Origin: Larix sibirica
Taxonomy: Eukaryota; Streptophyta; Pinopsida; Pinales; Pinaceae
Length of the DNA stretch: 10,514 nucleotides
Direction of reading: 5' to 3'
NCBI GenBank assembly: GCA_004151065.3
Contig: NWUY0304960013.1
Coordinates: forward strand, 1-10,514
The position numbers and the translations under genes were made by a program. The notes below the pieces were generated by a model. The model saw only the letters and a program-made list of their open reading frames with translations, was not told the origin of the DNA and ran no database searches. The first letter of the stretch is position 1, and every line of letters starts with the position of its first letter. Shown here in pieces: positions 1 through 7,834 of this stretch.

Positions 1-423
1 GTGTAGACACAACCCTACACTAATTACTGTTATCATAATGTTTTACTTTCTTCTACTTGAGTAGAAAAGTGGAGTTTGTATCCAATACAACATACTACGA
101 AATATGGTAGTCAATGATCAAGAGCATCGAAACTTCTATAGAGCTTAAAGTATGGCAAGGCAATGTACAAGGAGGGAGGATGAAAGAGGGGCAATTAAGG
201 ATATCATGATATTTTGACTAAGGAGGTTAACAAAAAACATTTGGAAAAGGAAAACCAAGGAACTTACAAGAACATAAATGCTAAATTCAAAAATTTGTCC
301 TAAATAGAAGTTTGACTTGTTATTAGGAGTTTGACAACTAAAAATCAAACAAGATGGATTAATTCCAATTTATTTTTAGAAGTACATAGACAAATGATAT
401 AAGCTCTATGAATATCACAGGTT
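1..423. other. No supportable gene
   Basis: AT-rich sequence. A + frame opening with ATG at 152 (start MARQCTRREDERGAIKDIM) reads somewhat like protein but meets a stop after about 21 codons and five more before 420, so I do not call a gene. It could be an eroded 5' part of the coding-like tract that follows. I see no repeat, RNA gene or clear promoter here. Confidence 0.4.
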
Positions 424-904
424 GTTAAAACCTTGGGGGGGACCTTTTTGGCTTTGCAACAAAATTCCTACCTTTTGCTGGCTTAAACTTATTCAAATAC
501 CAAGCTTGCATGGATTTATGGAAATATTGTTGAAATCTTTTACTCTGATCTTGCAATGTAAATCTTTAATAGCACTTTTAAGAAGGTTACAAAATATTCA
601 AGAAACAACCCAATGGTGTTTCTTTGAATCTTCATAGAGGGAACAAATATTTTCATTTCCATCATATAATTCAATTTGTTATGAACATTGATGAAGAAAG
701 GTTCAAAATGGGTGATAATCCAATATCTTATCAAAGTTGACGATGTGAACGCTGACAATGAAGGGTTCAAAATGGGTGAAAATTAAAGTTGAAAATGTGA
801 ATGTGGATGATGAAGTGTTTCAAATGGATGAAAATCCAGTTTTTTTAATGAAAGATGGCAATGAAGAATTTAGAATGATCAAATTAGCTAAGCTAAATGT
901 CTAA
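424..904 (+). pseudogene. Unidentified coding-like relic with short acidic repeats
   Basis: I do not recognise the family. The frame starting at 424 gives protein-like runs (for example KLAWIYGNIVEIFYSDLAM and STFKKVTKYSRNNPMVFL) broken by stops at 484 (TAA), after DLAM (TAA), after MVFL (TGA) and near 667 (TAA). From about 676 the reading moves between frames and encodes four diverged copies of an acidic unit: NIDEERFKMGDNP, NADNEGFKMGEN, NVDDEVFQMDENP and finally NEEFRMIKLAKLNV, ending at TAA 902-904. Several stops could be Gln or Arg codons altered by C-to-T change. No ATG-to-stop gene of useful length survives. The protein-like character is my judgement from composition and periodicity; a chance frame with a nucleotide repeat is the main alternative. 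Confidence 0.28.
700..850 (+). repeat. Diverged tandem repeat, ~64-bp unit
   Basis: The core GTTCAAAATGGGTGA occurs at 701 and 765, with a related GTTTCAAATGGATGA at 817. The second unit is shorter by about 11 bp, which shifts the reading frame between units. A weaker fourth unit follows near 860. The repeat underlies the acidic peptide repeat of the coding-like tract. Confidence 0.7.
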
Positions 905-1162
905 GAACTATTAAAATTCAAATAGTGCAAATCCTTTAATTCTCTATTGTAGTAATGAAAATAGAAACTATTGACTAAAGGATAATAACCTTCTCTATTT
1001 TAGTAAGGTGCTAAACACTTCTATTCATGTGAAAGGAGTTTAAATGTGAGATATTAAAATTGGATGAAATCTAGTAAATATTTAAAATTTTAAGTTACCT
1101 AAATAAGTTTTTACGATGATAGTTAATGCATGTCATTCAATTTGAAAGCACGTTCCGATGGT
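905..1162. other. No gene seen
   Basis: AT-rich sequence with stops in all frames and no feature I can name. It leads directly into the 109-bp tandem duplication. Confidence 0.5.
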
Positions 1163-1380
1163 ATGACTTTATATATAATACCTATAAAATTAGATTCTTT
1201 TATATTCTAATAAAACTAAACTTCCTTTAAAACAACACCCTATAATTTCATCAAATCAAAGGACAAAGAAAATGACTTTATATATAGTACCTATGAAATT
1301 AGATTCTTTTATATTCCAATAAAACTAAACTTCCTTTAAAACAACACCCTAGCATTTCATCAAGTCAAAGGAAAAAGGGA
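1163..1380. repeat. 109-bp tandem duplication (two copies)
   Basis: Copy 1 is 1163-1271 and copy 2 is 1272-1380. Both begin ATGACTTTATATATA and align without gaps, with eight or nine mismatches (about 92% identity by eye). The copies abut exactly. No coding potential and no terminal inverted repeats are visible, so this looks like a local segmental duplication, not a transposon insertion. Confidence 0.93.
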
Positions 1381-1440
1381 ATAAAAATGTAATATTAACA
1401 GGCAATCCAAAAATATTGTTGACAAAATGTGGACAACCAC

Positions 1441-1678
1441 AAATAACCCTCCACTTTCACTACACTCCCATATTATTTCATGATGTGGGTTCCTTGAATT
1501 ATTATACACAAATGTTGCAATCCAGTTTGCATAAATTGGATTTGTAGTCTCGTAGAAGGTAAATAACCCTCCACTACCACTACACTCCCATATTATTTCA
1601 TGATGTGGGTTACTTATATTATTATATACAAATGTTGCAATTCAGTTTGAGTAAATTGGACTTGTAGTCTCGTAAGGT
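1441..1678. repeat. 120-bp tandem duplication (two copies)
   Basis: Copy 1 starts at 1441 and copy 2 at 1561, both with AAATAACCCTCCACT. They align without gaps for about 114 bp with ten mismatches (about 91% identity) as far as TTGTAGTCTCGTA, after which copy 2 lacks two bases. It lies only 60 bp after the 109-bp duplication and has nearly the same divergence, but the two units do not resemble each other. Confidence 0.93.
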
Positions 1679-1961
1679 GCAGCAGTGAATATGAGGTTTT
1701 ATTCTTATGGTTTGAAAGAAAAAACTCACAAGCTAAAAGGTGAGAACTTCCCTCACTTTAACGAAAGGTTAAATGATCACATTAATGGGAGATTATAAGC
1801 ATGGAGTGTATGCAAACTCTTAAGGTACATGCAAACTATTGGGGTATATGTCCTATTAAACTTATCCATGATTTACACTTGATCTCATTCCTATTTAACT
1901 ACCTCATATAGGAGGGATGGCTCATAATAAGAATAGAACCCTCCATCAACCTCACCTATGA
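1679..1961. other. No supportable gene
   Basis: A short run (KEKTHKLKGENFPHFNERL) around 1720-1780 is protein-like on the + strand but is isolated and soon stopped. Nothing else is seen between the 120-bp duplication and the coding-like relic. Confidence 0.4.
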
Positions 1962-2890
1962 ACAATGCCAATTCAAATTTCTTTCAAAGTTTTACTAATT
2001 CAATTAATGAGACTTCAAAAAATCCAACCTTATGTTAGGACATTTCATCATGATGTTAAAACTTTGATCATGTTGCACATTGTTTTTTCATAGTTTTGTT
2101 ACACCTTAAAAGTTCAAAAAAGAATGGTGTTGTTGGATTTGCTAACTACTAAGTAATCAATTCATCCGTCATACAAAGAGGCAATCAATATTGTCAAGTT
2201 GGTTAGCACAGTGGTTGACAACGGAAATGGCTTACAAGAGGTACTAGATAGTGATATTTCTTAGCATTAAAAAGATTCAATGCATCATGTGCTCCAAAAT
2301 GCTTTACTTTGTACCATTTCATTGCTTAACAACATTGCCCACCATGAGAATGGTAGTTGAATTATTCAAGTATGCAAATCCAAATTAGAGATCAAAAGGT
2401 GAAGCCCCAAAAGTGGAAGAGCATACTTTAATGTAATTATAGTTGTCTTTTAAATATTTAGCATTTAAAAAAGGCTTGTATTACTTCCTAAATTAAGACC
2501 TTGGCTATAGAGATTAATGATAAAAACATAGAAATGCAATAAGCATAGTGTTATGTTTATTGCTAATTCCAAATAAAATCAAATTGACAAACATAATTTC
2601 CCCAATTGAGAAACAAGGTGCATCATCACTCATATTTCATAGTCTCAAGACTATATTTTAATCTTTGTTAGTAATTCCTAATAAAGACTTGGTCCAAATT
2701 GTGGAAAGTGAAGAGAAGAAGTTGAAGGCAAACCAATATGAAATTAGAAAAATAAGAGGCTGGAGATGATAAACAGCTAGCCTTCATAATTTTGATTCTT
2801 GAGAAATCTATCATGTAACCCACATGGCTTTTTCAAAATAGCAAAAAATCACTGCTTGTATATACTACTTTAGAAGTATTTACAAATTAA
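1962..2890 (+). pseudogene. Unidentified helix-rich gene relic, three frames
   Basis: I cannot name the family. Segment 1 (1962-2399, one frame) reads like leucine-rich helical protein, e.g. RMVLLDLLTTK and YKEAINIVKLVSTVVDNGNG, with stops only at 2091 TAG, 2154 TAA, 2262 TAG, 2268 TAA and 2358 TGA. Segment 2 (about 2572-2755, a second frame) reads NIISPIEKQGASSLIF then NKDLVQIVESEEKKLKANQY with one stop near 2659. Segment 3 (2756-2890, a third frame) reads EAGDDKQLAFIILILEKSIM, stop, PTWLFQNSKKSLLVYTTLEV. The hand-over from segment 2 to 3 looks like a one-base frameshift. At least four stops fit CAG, CAA or CGA altered by C-to-T. The alternating short helices recall ARM/HEAT-type repeat proteins, but that is only an impression. 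About 170 bases between segments 1 and 2 are poorly readable and might be decayed intron. Confidence 0.4.
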
Positions 2891-3312
2891 ATGTAGGAAC
2901 ATAATAACAAGAAATTGATCATGGTTCTTAGAAGAAGGTACAAGTAATATCTTACCAAATTTGTTTTGAATTACTTTTAAATATATCCATGTTAAACTAA
3001 AATGGATTAAGCATTAAGGAACTTTAAAATAAAATAAAAACAAAACAAGTATATAGATCTCGATGTTTAAAAATATAATACTCCTCGAATTTATAAAAAA
3101 ATATGGGTTTAAAATGGATTCTTTGGTGTTTAAGAGAAATAGATTTATAATGGATATTATTGTTTTTATTGTGAAAGCTATTATGTATATGAGAATCTAT
3201 CTTTGAAGAGTAGAATAAGGAGAAAATAAGGGCTTTGTGGCACATGAATGGTGGTTTCATTGAGCAAATGTGTAGGGGATTGTTCATTGTTTTCTGACCT
3301 GCCTAATTTCCA
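2891..3312. other. No supportable gene
   Basis: AT-rich sequence. Open frames on the - strand here lack any recognisable motif and sit in low-complexity AT-rich DNA, so I treat them as chance. The end of this stretch (pyrimidine-rich, then CTAATTTCCAG at 3302-3312) resembles a plant 3' splice site. Confidence 0.4.
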
Positions 3313-3588
3313 GGGTTGGTTGTTGTATTTTCGAGACACCCATTTTTTTGGAACAGATCAAGGAGGGGAAAAGGCAGTTGCATAGACCAAGCACTGGAAG
3401 ATTTAGGATTGTTTGAATATACACAACAATGGCCTTTCTCTGATGACGTGATATATTCAATGATGATGGTTTGGACATTTGACAACTGTATGAATTGTTT
3501 AAGAAATGCTTCTCTATAAAATTGATGAAGATCATGAAGAAGACTAGGTATTAGGATTGGGTTGCATATATGCTAATGGGAGGAAAAT
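3313..3588 (+). other. Possible exon-like island between splice-like signals
   Basis: The stretch begins just after a TTTCCAG that resembles an intron acceptor and ends just before GTAAGT, a good plant donor. The frame open at 3316-3519 gives a 67-residue run including KGSCIDQALEDLGLFEYTQQ and SDDVIYSMMMVWTFDNCMN, which is protein-like but unknown to me. No single frame is open across the whole 276 bp, so if it was an exon it is now broken. Short splice-like words are common in AT-rich DNA, so this is a weak call. Confidence 0.2.
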
Positions 3589-3750
3589 GGTAAGTTCATT
3601 CTATAACTAGGTAATTAGGCCGACCCATGGATTATACAAAGTGGGATTTAAGTTATCTATGTCAAAAGGGTAAAATGGGGGTCTTCAAAATGGAGAATTG
3701 GATGTGGTTTTTCCAATGTTTGAAGTGATTGGTTGGTGAGGAATTGAGTT

Positions 3751-4126
3751 TTGTTTTGGTTCAACGCTGAAAGGATTGGAAAAGTGTTAATCATGGTAAA
3801 TTTGGGTGAAGGAGAAAGGGCATACTTAATTAACAAAAATAGTATAGTATTTTGTAAAAAGGAGTATGAGGGTGATCACTATGTTTTGAAAACAATGGAA
3901 CACAATGTGATGACATGGATTGGAAAACTATCAATTGGGGGAATTTTGAGAAAAAAGTAAAAAGGGTTGCTTAATTAACAAAATTAGTATAACAATTTGT
4001 GAAAAGGAGTACAAAGATGATCATAAAGTTTTCAAAAGAATGGAATACAATGTGATGACAACAATTTTATTACTTGGTATATCCTTTATTGGTTGGTATA
4101 GTACACTTTCAGTCATCACGTCATAA
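3751..4126 (+). pseudogene. Coding-like relic with a duplicated ~30-residue unit
   Basis: I do not recognise this. Two overlapping open stretches lie in different frames. The first (3751-3960, 69 residues) contains AERIGKVLIMVNLGEGERAY then LINKNSIVFCKKEYEGDHYV. The second (3950-4126) repeats the unit as LINKISITICEKEYKDDHKV and runs on through a hydrophobic segment (TTILLLGISFIGWYS) to TAA at 4124. The shared pattern is LINKxSIxxCxKEYxxDHxV followed by KxMExNVMT. About 15 of 90 bases and about 10 of 30 residues differ between copies, which looks neutral and not selectively maintained. It may be a piece of an old gene with a duplicated exon segment, or a repeat that happens to be open. Confidence 0.25.
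3826..4060. repeat. Spaced direct duplication, 145-bp period
   Basis: Two 90-bp copies (3826-3915 and 3971-4060) start with TTAATTAACAAAA and end with ACAATGTGATGACA. They align without gaps at about 83% identity and are separated by 55 bp that are not obviously duplicated. They are older-looking than the 109- and 120-bp dimers upstream. Confidence 0.85.
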
Positions 4127-4358
4127 GCCCCTCACATCATCCATAGTATGACGATTATTCATTTTTATGCCCTTATTCATCTACCCTCGAAGAGATTACC
4201 ATCAATGTGCCTACCCCTGTTTGCTTCCATTTGCATTTTTTAGAACTACAATCATCTGGTTGCCCATTGGGGAACCTATCTCCTCAATTTCTAGCCCACA
4301 TTTTGAATGGTGCCCATTTATAAACACCATTTGGTTATTGTGTCTATCAACACATTTT

Positions 4359-5311
4359 ATGGATATGCAAGTGCCTCTTCAACACCATTAGTATCCACAT
4401 CATTCATTGGATATCCAAGTGCCTCTTCAACATCATTAATGTCAACATCACCCAATTGCTCACCACTTGCCAATAATGGCACCTCTCTTGATCGGGAATC
4501 CTGTTGCTGTTGGCCAACCATGTTGCAAAGCAATCACTAGCTCTAGTGGATATTAGGATTCTATGGCATGTAACAAGGGGGAAATCACAACAACGAGTGA
4601 TGAGGAAGAGTCCAACTTCACGAAAGATGGAATTGATAGCAAAAGAACAAGAATAAATCTCCAGGCAATGCATGAAGTGGACATATTCGATGGTGAGACT
4701 TCTTATAACAGTTGTTTTGTATGTGGGTGAGGATGGTGGATCATAGAGCAAAGATGGGAGAAAAAAAAATCAAGCATTTTGCAAGAGAAGGGAAAGTGTA
4801 AATCGACATCTAAAATCATGATGGAGAAGCGATGTTATGTTTCTCCTAGCGGTCTCAAGATAAGTTCAACAATCTCAACAAGAGTTACAAGAAGCTCAGA
4901 GATATCCTCCAGAGGGGAATAGCATGCAGGATCGTTGATATTCCCATCCTTCTAGACAACATGGATCATCTCTTACCAAAGATCAAAGAGAATGTAAGGA
5001 AACTTATGAGTTCCAAGCATTTTTTTTTCAAGGAGATGTGATCCTATCATATTGGCACTTGAATGCATTTTCTAGTTGACCTTTATGTTCAAAAATGTTT
5101 GCAATTTTCAACGTGCGAAAGGAAAGATCAACACGAGACATGCAAGATGATAAAGGAGAATTAGGGACATGAAGATGAGGAAAATGAAGATATTGAAGAC
5201 ACTAATGATGATAATAAGGAACATGGATGTCTTGAATGGACGGGAAACTATTCAAAGAGATTAAAAATGGCGATAAATACAAAAGAAGTGAATTTTTGGA
5301 CGTCGCCTTAA
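4359..5311 (+). pseudogene. Trihelix/SANT-like DNA-binding protein pseudogene
   Basis: This is a decayed copy of the plant family of trihelix (Myb/SANT-like) nuclear DNA-binding proteins whose hallmarks are a KWTD-MVRLLI first helix, KGKW-S second helix and SPQQCEDKFNDLNKRYK third helix. By eye, in order: a His/Gln-rich N-terminus (4359-4480, MDMQVPLQHH and LDIQVPLQHH); an acidic linker SDEEESNFTKDG (4596-4631); helix 1, MKWTYSMVRLLITVVLYVGE (4672-4731); helix 2, KGKCKSTSKIMMEKRCYVSP (4788-4847); helix 3, DKFNNLNKSYKKLRDIL (4859-4909); the conserved block IACRIVDIPILLDNMDHL and VRKLMSSKHFFFKEM (4919-5038); a YH motif (5045-5050); and an acidic stretch GHEDEENEDIEDTNDDN (5165-5215). Frames change near 4659, 4778 and 4857. 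Stops lie at 4389, 4437, 4554, 4744, 5039, 5060 and 5162. The helix-2 Trp is Cys (TGT at 4797). The usual coiled-coil C-terminus is missing. The 5' limit is uncertain; the same frame stays open back to 4167. Whether it is a retrocopy or a decayed duplicate cannot be told; no poly(A) follows. Confidence 0.85.
4361..4456 (+). repeat. 48-bp tandem repeat in the N-terminus of the trihelix pseudogene
   Basis: Two units begin GGATATGCAAGTGCCTCTTC at 4361 and GGATATCCAAGTGCCTCTTC at 4409. The period of 48 bp is 16 codons, so the frame is kept and the units encode related His/Gln-rich peptides (DMQVPLQHH and DIQVPLQHH). Each unit carries a stop at the equivalent codon, TAG at 4389 and TAA at 4437. 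Confidence 0.88.
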
Positions 5312-5740
5312 TCACATGACCATAGAAAACCTAATGCCTCATACAACCTCAATTCAAAATTTTCATAAAAGTAATTTAGGAAATCCAATATCCCTTATCA
5401 AATTCCATAAAATCACAACAATATGATTTGCCCAATGATGATCATAATGTTTATTAACCATTTTTTAACATGATGTTAAAAGGCAAGAAAAAAGCAAGTC
5501 ATGTCATGTACCAATAGGTCGATTCGAAATAGTAAGTTTTGTTTGCTTAATTAATATTTTTCTTCATCATGATTGAGATAAATCTCTTTCTTTTTCCTAC
5601 TCTAGCAATACATCAATACAAAATAAAATTAATTTTATTATCAATTTTTTCATCATCGTCATCAAGATAGAACTTTGCAAGCATACAGTAGATTTAAATG
5701 CTTTCAAGATGCCTTGCTCGTTAGAATCCTCTAGCTGAGT
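5312..5740. other. Gene-free gap between trihelix pseudogene and LINE
   Basis: AT-rich sequence with no readable frame. It should hold any 3' end of the trihelix copy and the 5' junction of the LINE, but I see no poly(A) tract, no clear target-site duplication and no match to known LINE protein before about 5740. It contains one perfect AT palindrome. Confidence 0.5.
5622..5639. repeat. 18-bp perfect AT palindrome
   Basis: AATAAAATTAATTTTATT is its own reverse complement. Palindromes of this kind arise often in AT-rich DNA, so no function is claimed. Confidence 0.85.
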
Positions 5741-5747
5741 CAACTAC

Positions 5748-6250
5748 TTGCACTCATTGAATGCGAGCTTCATTGATCTTTTGCCCATTGAAGTCAAATC
5801 GAGATGGGTTAATAACAAGTCTGGTTCAACTATGATGTCCAAACGTCTTAACAGCTTCCTCGCGCATAATCATAATCTGCTCGAGTTTGGAAGAATTCAT
5901 TATTGGGTGGAAGGAATTAGTTTCTCTTATCATTTTCCAATCGTTCTGGACAAAAATGCATACAAGCTTGGGTCGCCTTTTAAATTCAATCCTGCATGGA
6001 TTTTGCATGAAGACTTTGGAACTTTGGTCAAGGAAGGTTGGAGGTCGTTCAATCCCCTTTCTGGCCTATCGTCTTGCAGGCAATTTCATGATTCTTTAAA
6101 ATCCCTAAAAAGCAGTCTCGAAGTGGGTCGTTTGCTAACAGAAACGGACGAGAAACTTGCAGGGCTATTCATGGCAAATGACGAGATCTTGGTTTCTGAA
6201 GAAGTTCTGAAAGAGATAAAGGAGCTAGAGATAAATAGGAAGAAGCAGAA
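5748..6250 (+). pseudogene. LINE ORF2: endonuclease C-terminal half
   Basis: In the functional protein this domain nicks target DNA to prime reverse transcription. The open stretch (172 codons to 6266, similarity fading near 6250) starts at LNASFIDLLPIEVKSRWVNN, followed by SKRLNSFLAHNHNLLE, the usual KRLDRFL-type helix. The catalytic SDH motif appears as SYH (5925-5933): Asp is replaced by Tyr through GAT to TAT, which should abolish cleavage. Downstream the PFKFNPAWILHEDFGTLVKE motif matches the PFRFE-MW-HPDF region that follows the domain in plant LINEs. The ATG at 5748 is not a real start; the ORF is cut off at its 5' side. Confidence 0.88.
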
Positions 6251-6835
6251 ATGGAATGGAGAATGAAGAGTCGTGCAGTGTGGGTGAAGGAAGGCGAAAG
6301 AAACATGAAATGCTTTCACAACTTTGTTGCCGACCGCAAACATAAAAATACAATATGGGATCTATTGGATGAAGGGAGGAAAATTAATCGGTTTGATGAC
6401 TTGGCAACGCTTCTTTTTGTGGAACCAAATCATGCCAATCTTTCCCTCGTTTTGTTGAAGAACAATATAATGAAGATTTGTTGAGAGAGATAACGTAGAA
6501 TGAACACTTTCAAGAGAGATCACGATCCAAGCCCCAATGGCTGGACGATAGAATTCTTCCTGGCCTTCAGAGTTGTTGAAGAGACAAGGATAGAAGGGAA
6601 AGTTCCTAGGAATAGGAACTCGACATGCATTGCTCTAATTCCAAAGGTGGACCATCTGGAAGGTTTTGGAGACTTCAAACCCACAGCTCTGTGTAATTTG
6701 ACTTACAATGTGGTAGCAAAAATCATAGCTTTGAGAATTAAACCTATCTTATTGAATGCAATCTCAAAAGACAAACTCGGGTTTTTGGAAAAAGGGCATA
6801 GTCATGAAGCAGTGGAGTCGACGCGGGAACTATAA
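6251..6835 (+). pseudogene. LINE ORF2: linker and RT fingers
   Basis: One frame carries this part, with stops at 6482 (TGA), 6491 (TAA) and 6833 (TAA). It opens with MKSRAVWVKEGERNMKCFHN, the plant LINE signature usually written KSRxxWLKEGDRNTKFFH. After a degraded spacer comes PSPNGWTIEFFLAF (normally SPGPDGWTxEFF), then NSTCIALIPKVDHLEGFGDF and KPTALCNLTYNVVAKIIALR, which are the RT0/RT1 region (IALIPK, then RPISLCN and KIIAxRLKP). It ends in KDKLGFLEKGHSHEAVE, the GFxxGR-type motif before the palm. The junction with the endonuclease is a frameshift near 6250. Confidence 0.9.
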
Positions 6836-6962
6836 CAGTGTCAAACTGAAAAATCTATCTTCCTTTGTTTTAATGGTGGACCTTTCAAAAGCTTATGATA
6901 AAGCCCCTTGGACCTTTCTACAATTGCATTTCTTGCATGTCCAGTCTTTTCTTATCAAATGA
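6800..6962 (+). pseudogene. LINE ORF2: RT palm motif A
   Basis: After a frame change between about 6800 and 6835, the sequence reads SVKLKNLSSFVLMVDLSKAY then DKAPWTFLQLHFL. VDLSKAYD is RT motif A; the metal-binding Asp is present at 6879-6881 and the second Asp of the motif at 6897-6899. The frame is lost again near 6955. Confidence 0.9.
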
Positions 6963-7204
6963 TGAAGTGGATAATGGGATCTGTAACCACTGTCAATTTT
7001 GTTGTTCTAATTATTGGCTTCTACAGGGATGCCCTCTTTTTATTAGTTGCAGAGTGTCTTAGTCGCTTACTAAAATCTGCATGTGCATTCAGGGGAATTA
7101 AAGGAATTGTAGCTGGCAGGTCACGATCCATCTCTCACTTGCTCTTTGTAGACGAAGTGCTAATAGACAGAGGGAGATCTTCAGAAAACTTTGGGGATCC
7201 TTGA
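6959..7204 (+). pseudogene. LINE ORF2: RT motifs B and C, damaged
   Basis: The frame reads MMKWIMGSVTTVNFVVLIIG, then FLLVAECLSRLL and ISHLLFVDEVLI. Motif B, usually RGLRQGCPLSPLLF, has collapsed: QGCPL survives only in another frame (7024-7038), with the upstream substrate loop and the SPLL part deleted. Motif C, normally F/Y-x-D-D, is FVDE (7145-7156), so the second catalytic Asp is Glu (GAA at 7154). Both changes should inactivate polymerisation even without the frameshifts. Confidence 0.88.
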
Positions 7205-7834
7205 TACATTCTGTGTTGGTACGGGAATGGAGGTCAACTTCCAAAATTCTACTATGTATACTTATCAAGTGGAAAGGAGGATCTTGGTCAATCTGCACTC
7301 TTATTGCTTCAAATACTTGGGCTTCTAGTTAAAGCCCAAAAAATAGGGTAAACAAGATTAGCAGTGGTTAATTGCAAGAATAGAATCCCGCATAAAATTT
7401 TGGAGCAATCGGTGGCTATCACGAGGAGGTCGATTGGTACTAATCAAATCGGTCATAGAAGCACCCTACATCCCGAAAGGCACTATGAATAGGATTAGGA
7501 GGTTGTGCTACAATTATCTATGGAGGGGCAATTGTACATACAAAGAAATCAACTTAACTAGATGGAAGAAAATAGAACTTACAAAATCACTTGATGGATG
7601 AGAACTGAAGGATGTATTTAAATTTGGTAAGGCCCATGCGGTCAAATCCCTTTGGAATTACTTAACCCTTAAAAATTTGTGGAGCAAGCTAATTATGGAT
7701 AAATACATTGGGCCAAACTCTTTTATGGACTGAATAAGAGCAAGGAAAAATCCACTCCGAACATGTCAAGTCACTGGACGGCACTCACTCTTATTTTCCC
7801 CATCGTCGGCAGATTTTGGCTTGGAGGGTGGAGA
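7203..7834 (+). pseudogene. LINE ORF2: RT thumb and following region
   Basis: One frame runs the whole way, interrupted by stops at 7326, 7344, 7359, 7599 and 7731. It reads TGMEVNFQNSTM (normally SG-x-N-x-KS), CFKYLGF, then IESRIKFWSNRWLSRGGRLV and LIKSVIEAPYIPKG, the strongly conserved plant LINE segment W-x-x-(R/K)xLSxxGRLxLIKSV. An in-frame deletion has removed about eight residues (usually IPVYWMSL-like) between IEA and YIPKG. Later motifs KDVFKFGKAHAVKSLWNYL and KLIMDKYIGPNSFMD also match. Stops at 7359, 7599 and 7731 replace Trp codons. Confidence 0.9.

Noticed and set aside
145-348. A hydrophobic 67-residue - strand frame
   Set aside because: Hydrophobic runs are expected when A-rich DNA is read from the other strand; no motif or context supports it.
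1163-1678. Possible LTR pair or MITE ends
   Set aside because: The copies abut as tandem dimers, lack TG...CA ends, terminal inverted repeats and target-site duplications, and enclose no internal region.
1720-1790. Gag-like peptide (KLKGENFPHFNERL) suggesting a copia element
   Set aside because: A single short run without any protease, integrase or RT of LTR type nearby; too little to support a call.
3024-3535. Several - strand frames of 60-87 residues
   Set aside because: Low-complexity, no motif, and part lies opposite a more protein-like + strand run.
4357-4521. A 54-residue frame on the - strand (MVGQQQQDSRSREVPLLASG and onward) with a 16-residue repeat
   Set aside because: It looks like a real acidic protein, but it is the antisense shadow of the His/Gln-rich N-terminus of the + strand trihelix pseudogene; the repeat has a 48-bp period and is open on both strands.
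4404-4751. A 115-residue frame on the - strand
   Set aside because: It overlaps the trihelix pseudogene, whose + strand reading matches a known family. The - strand product has no recognisable motif.
5826-6343. Open frames on the - strand and a second + frame within the endonuclease region
   Set aside because: They are shadows of the LINE ORF2 frame, which has clear family motifs.
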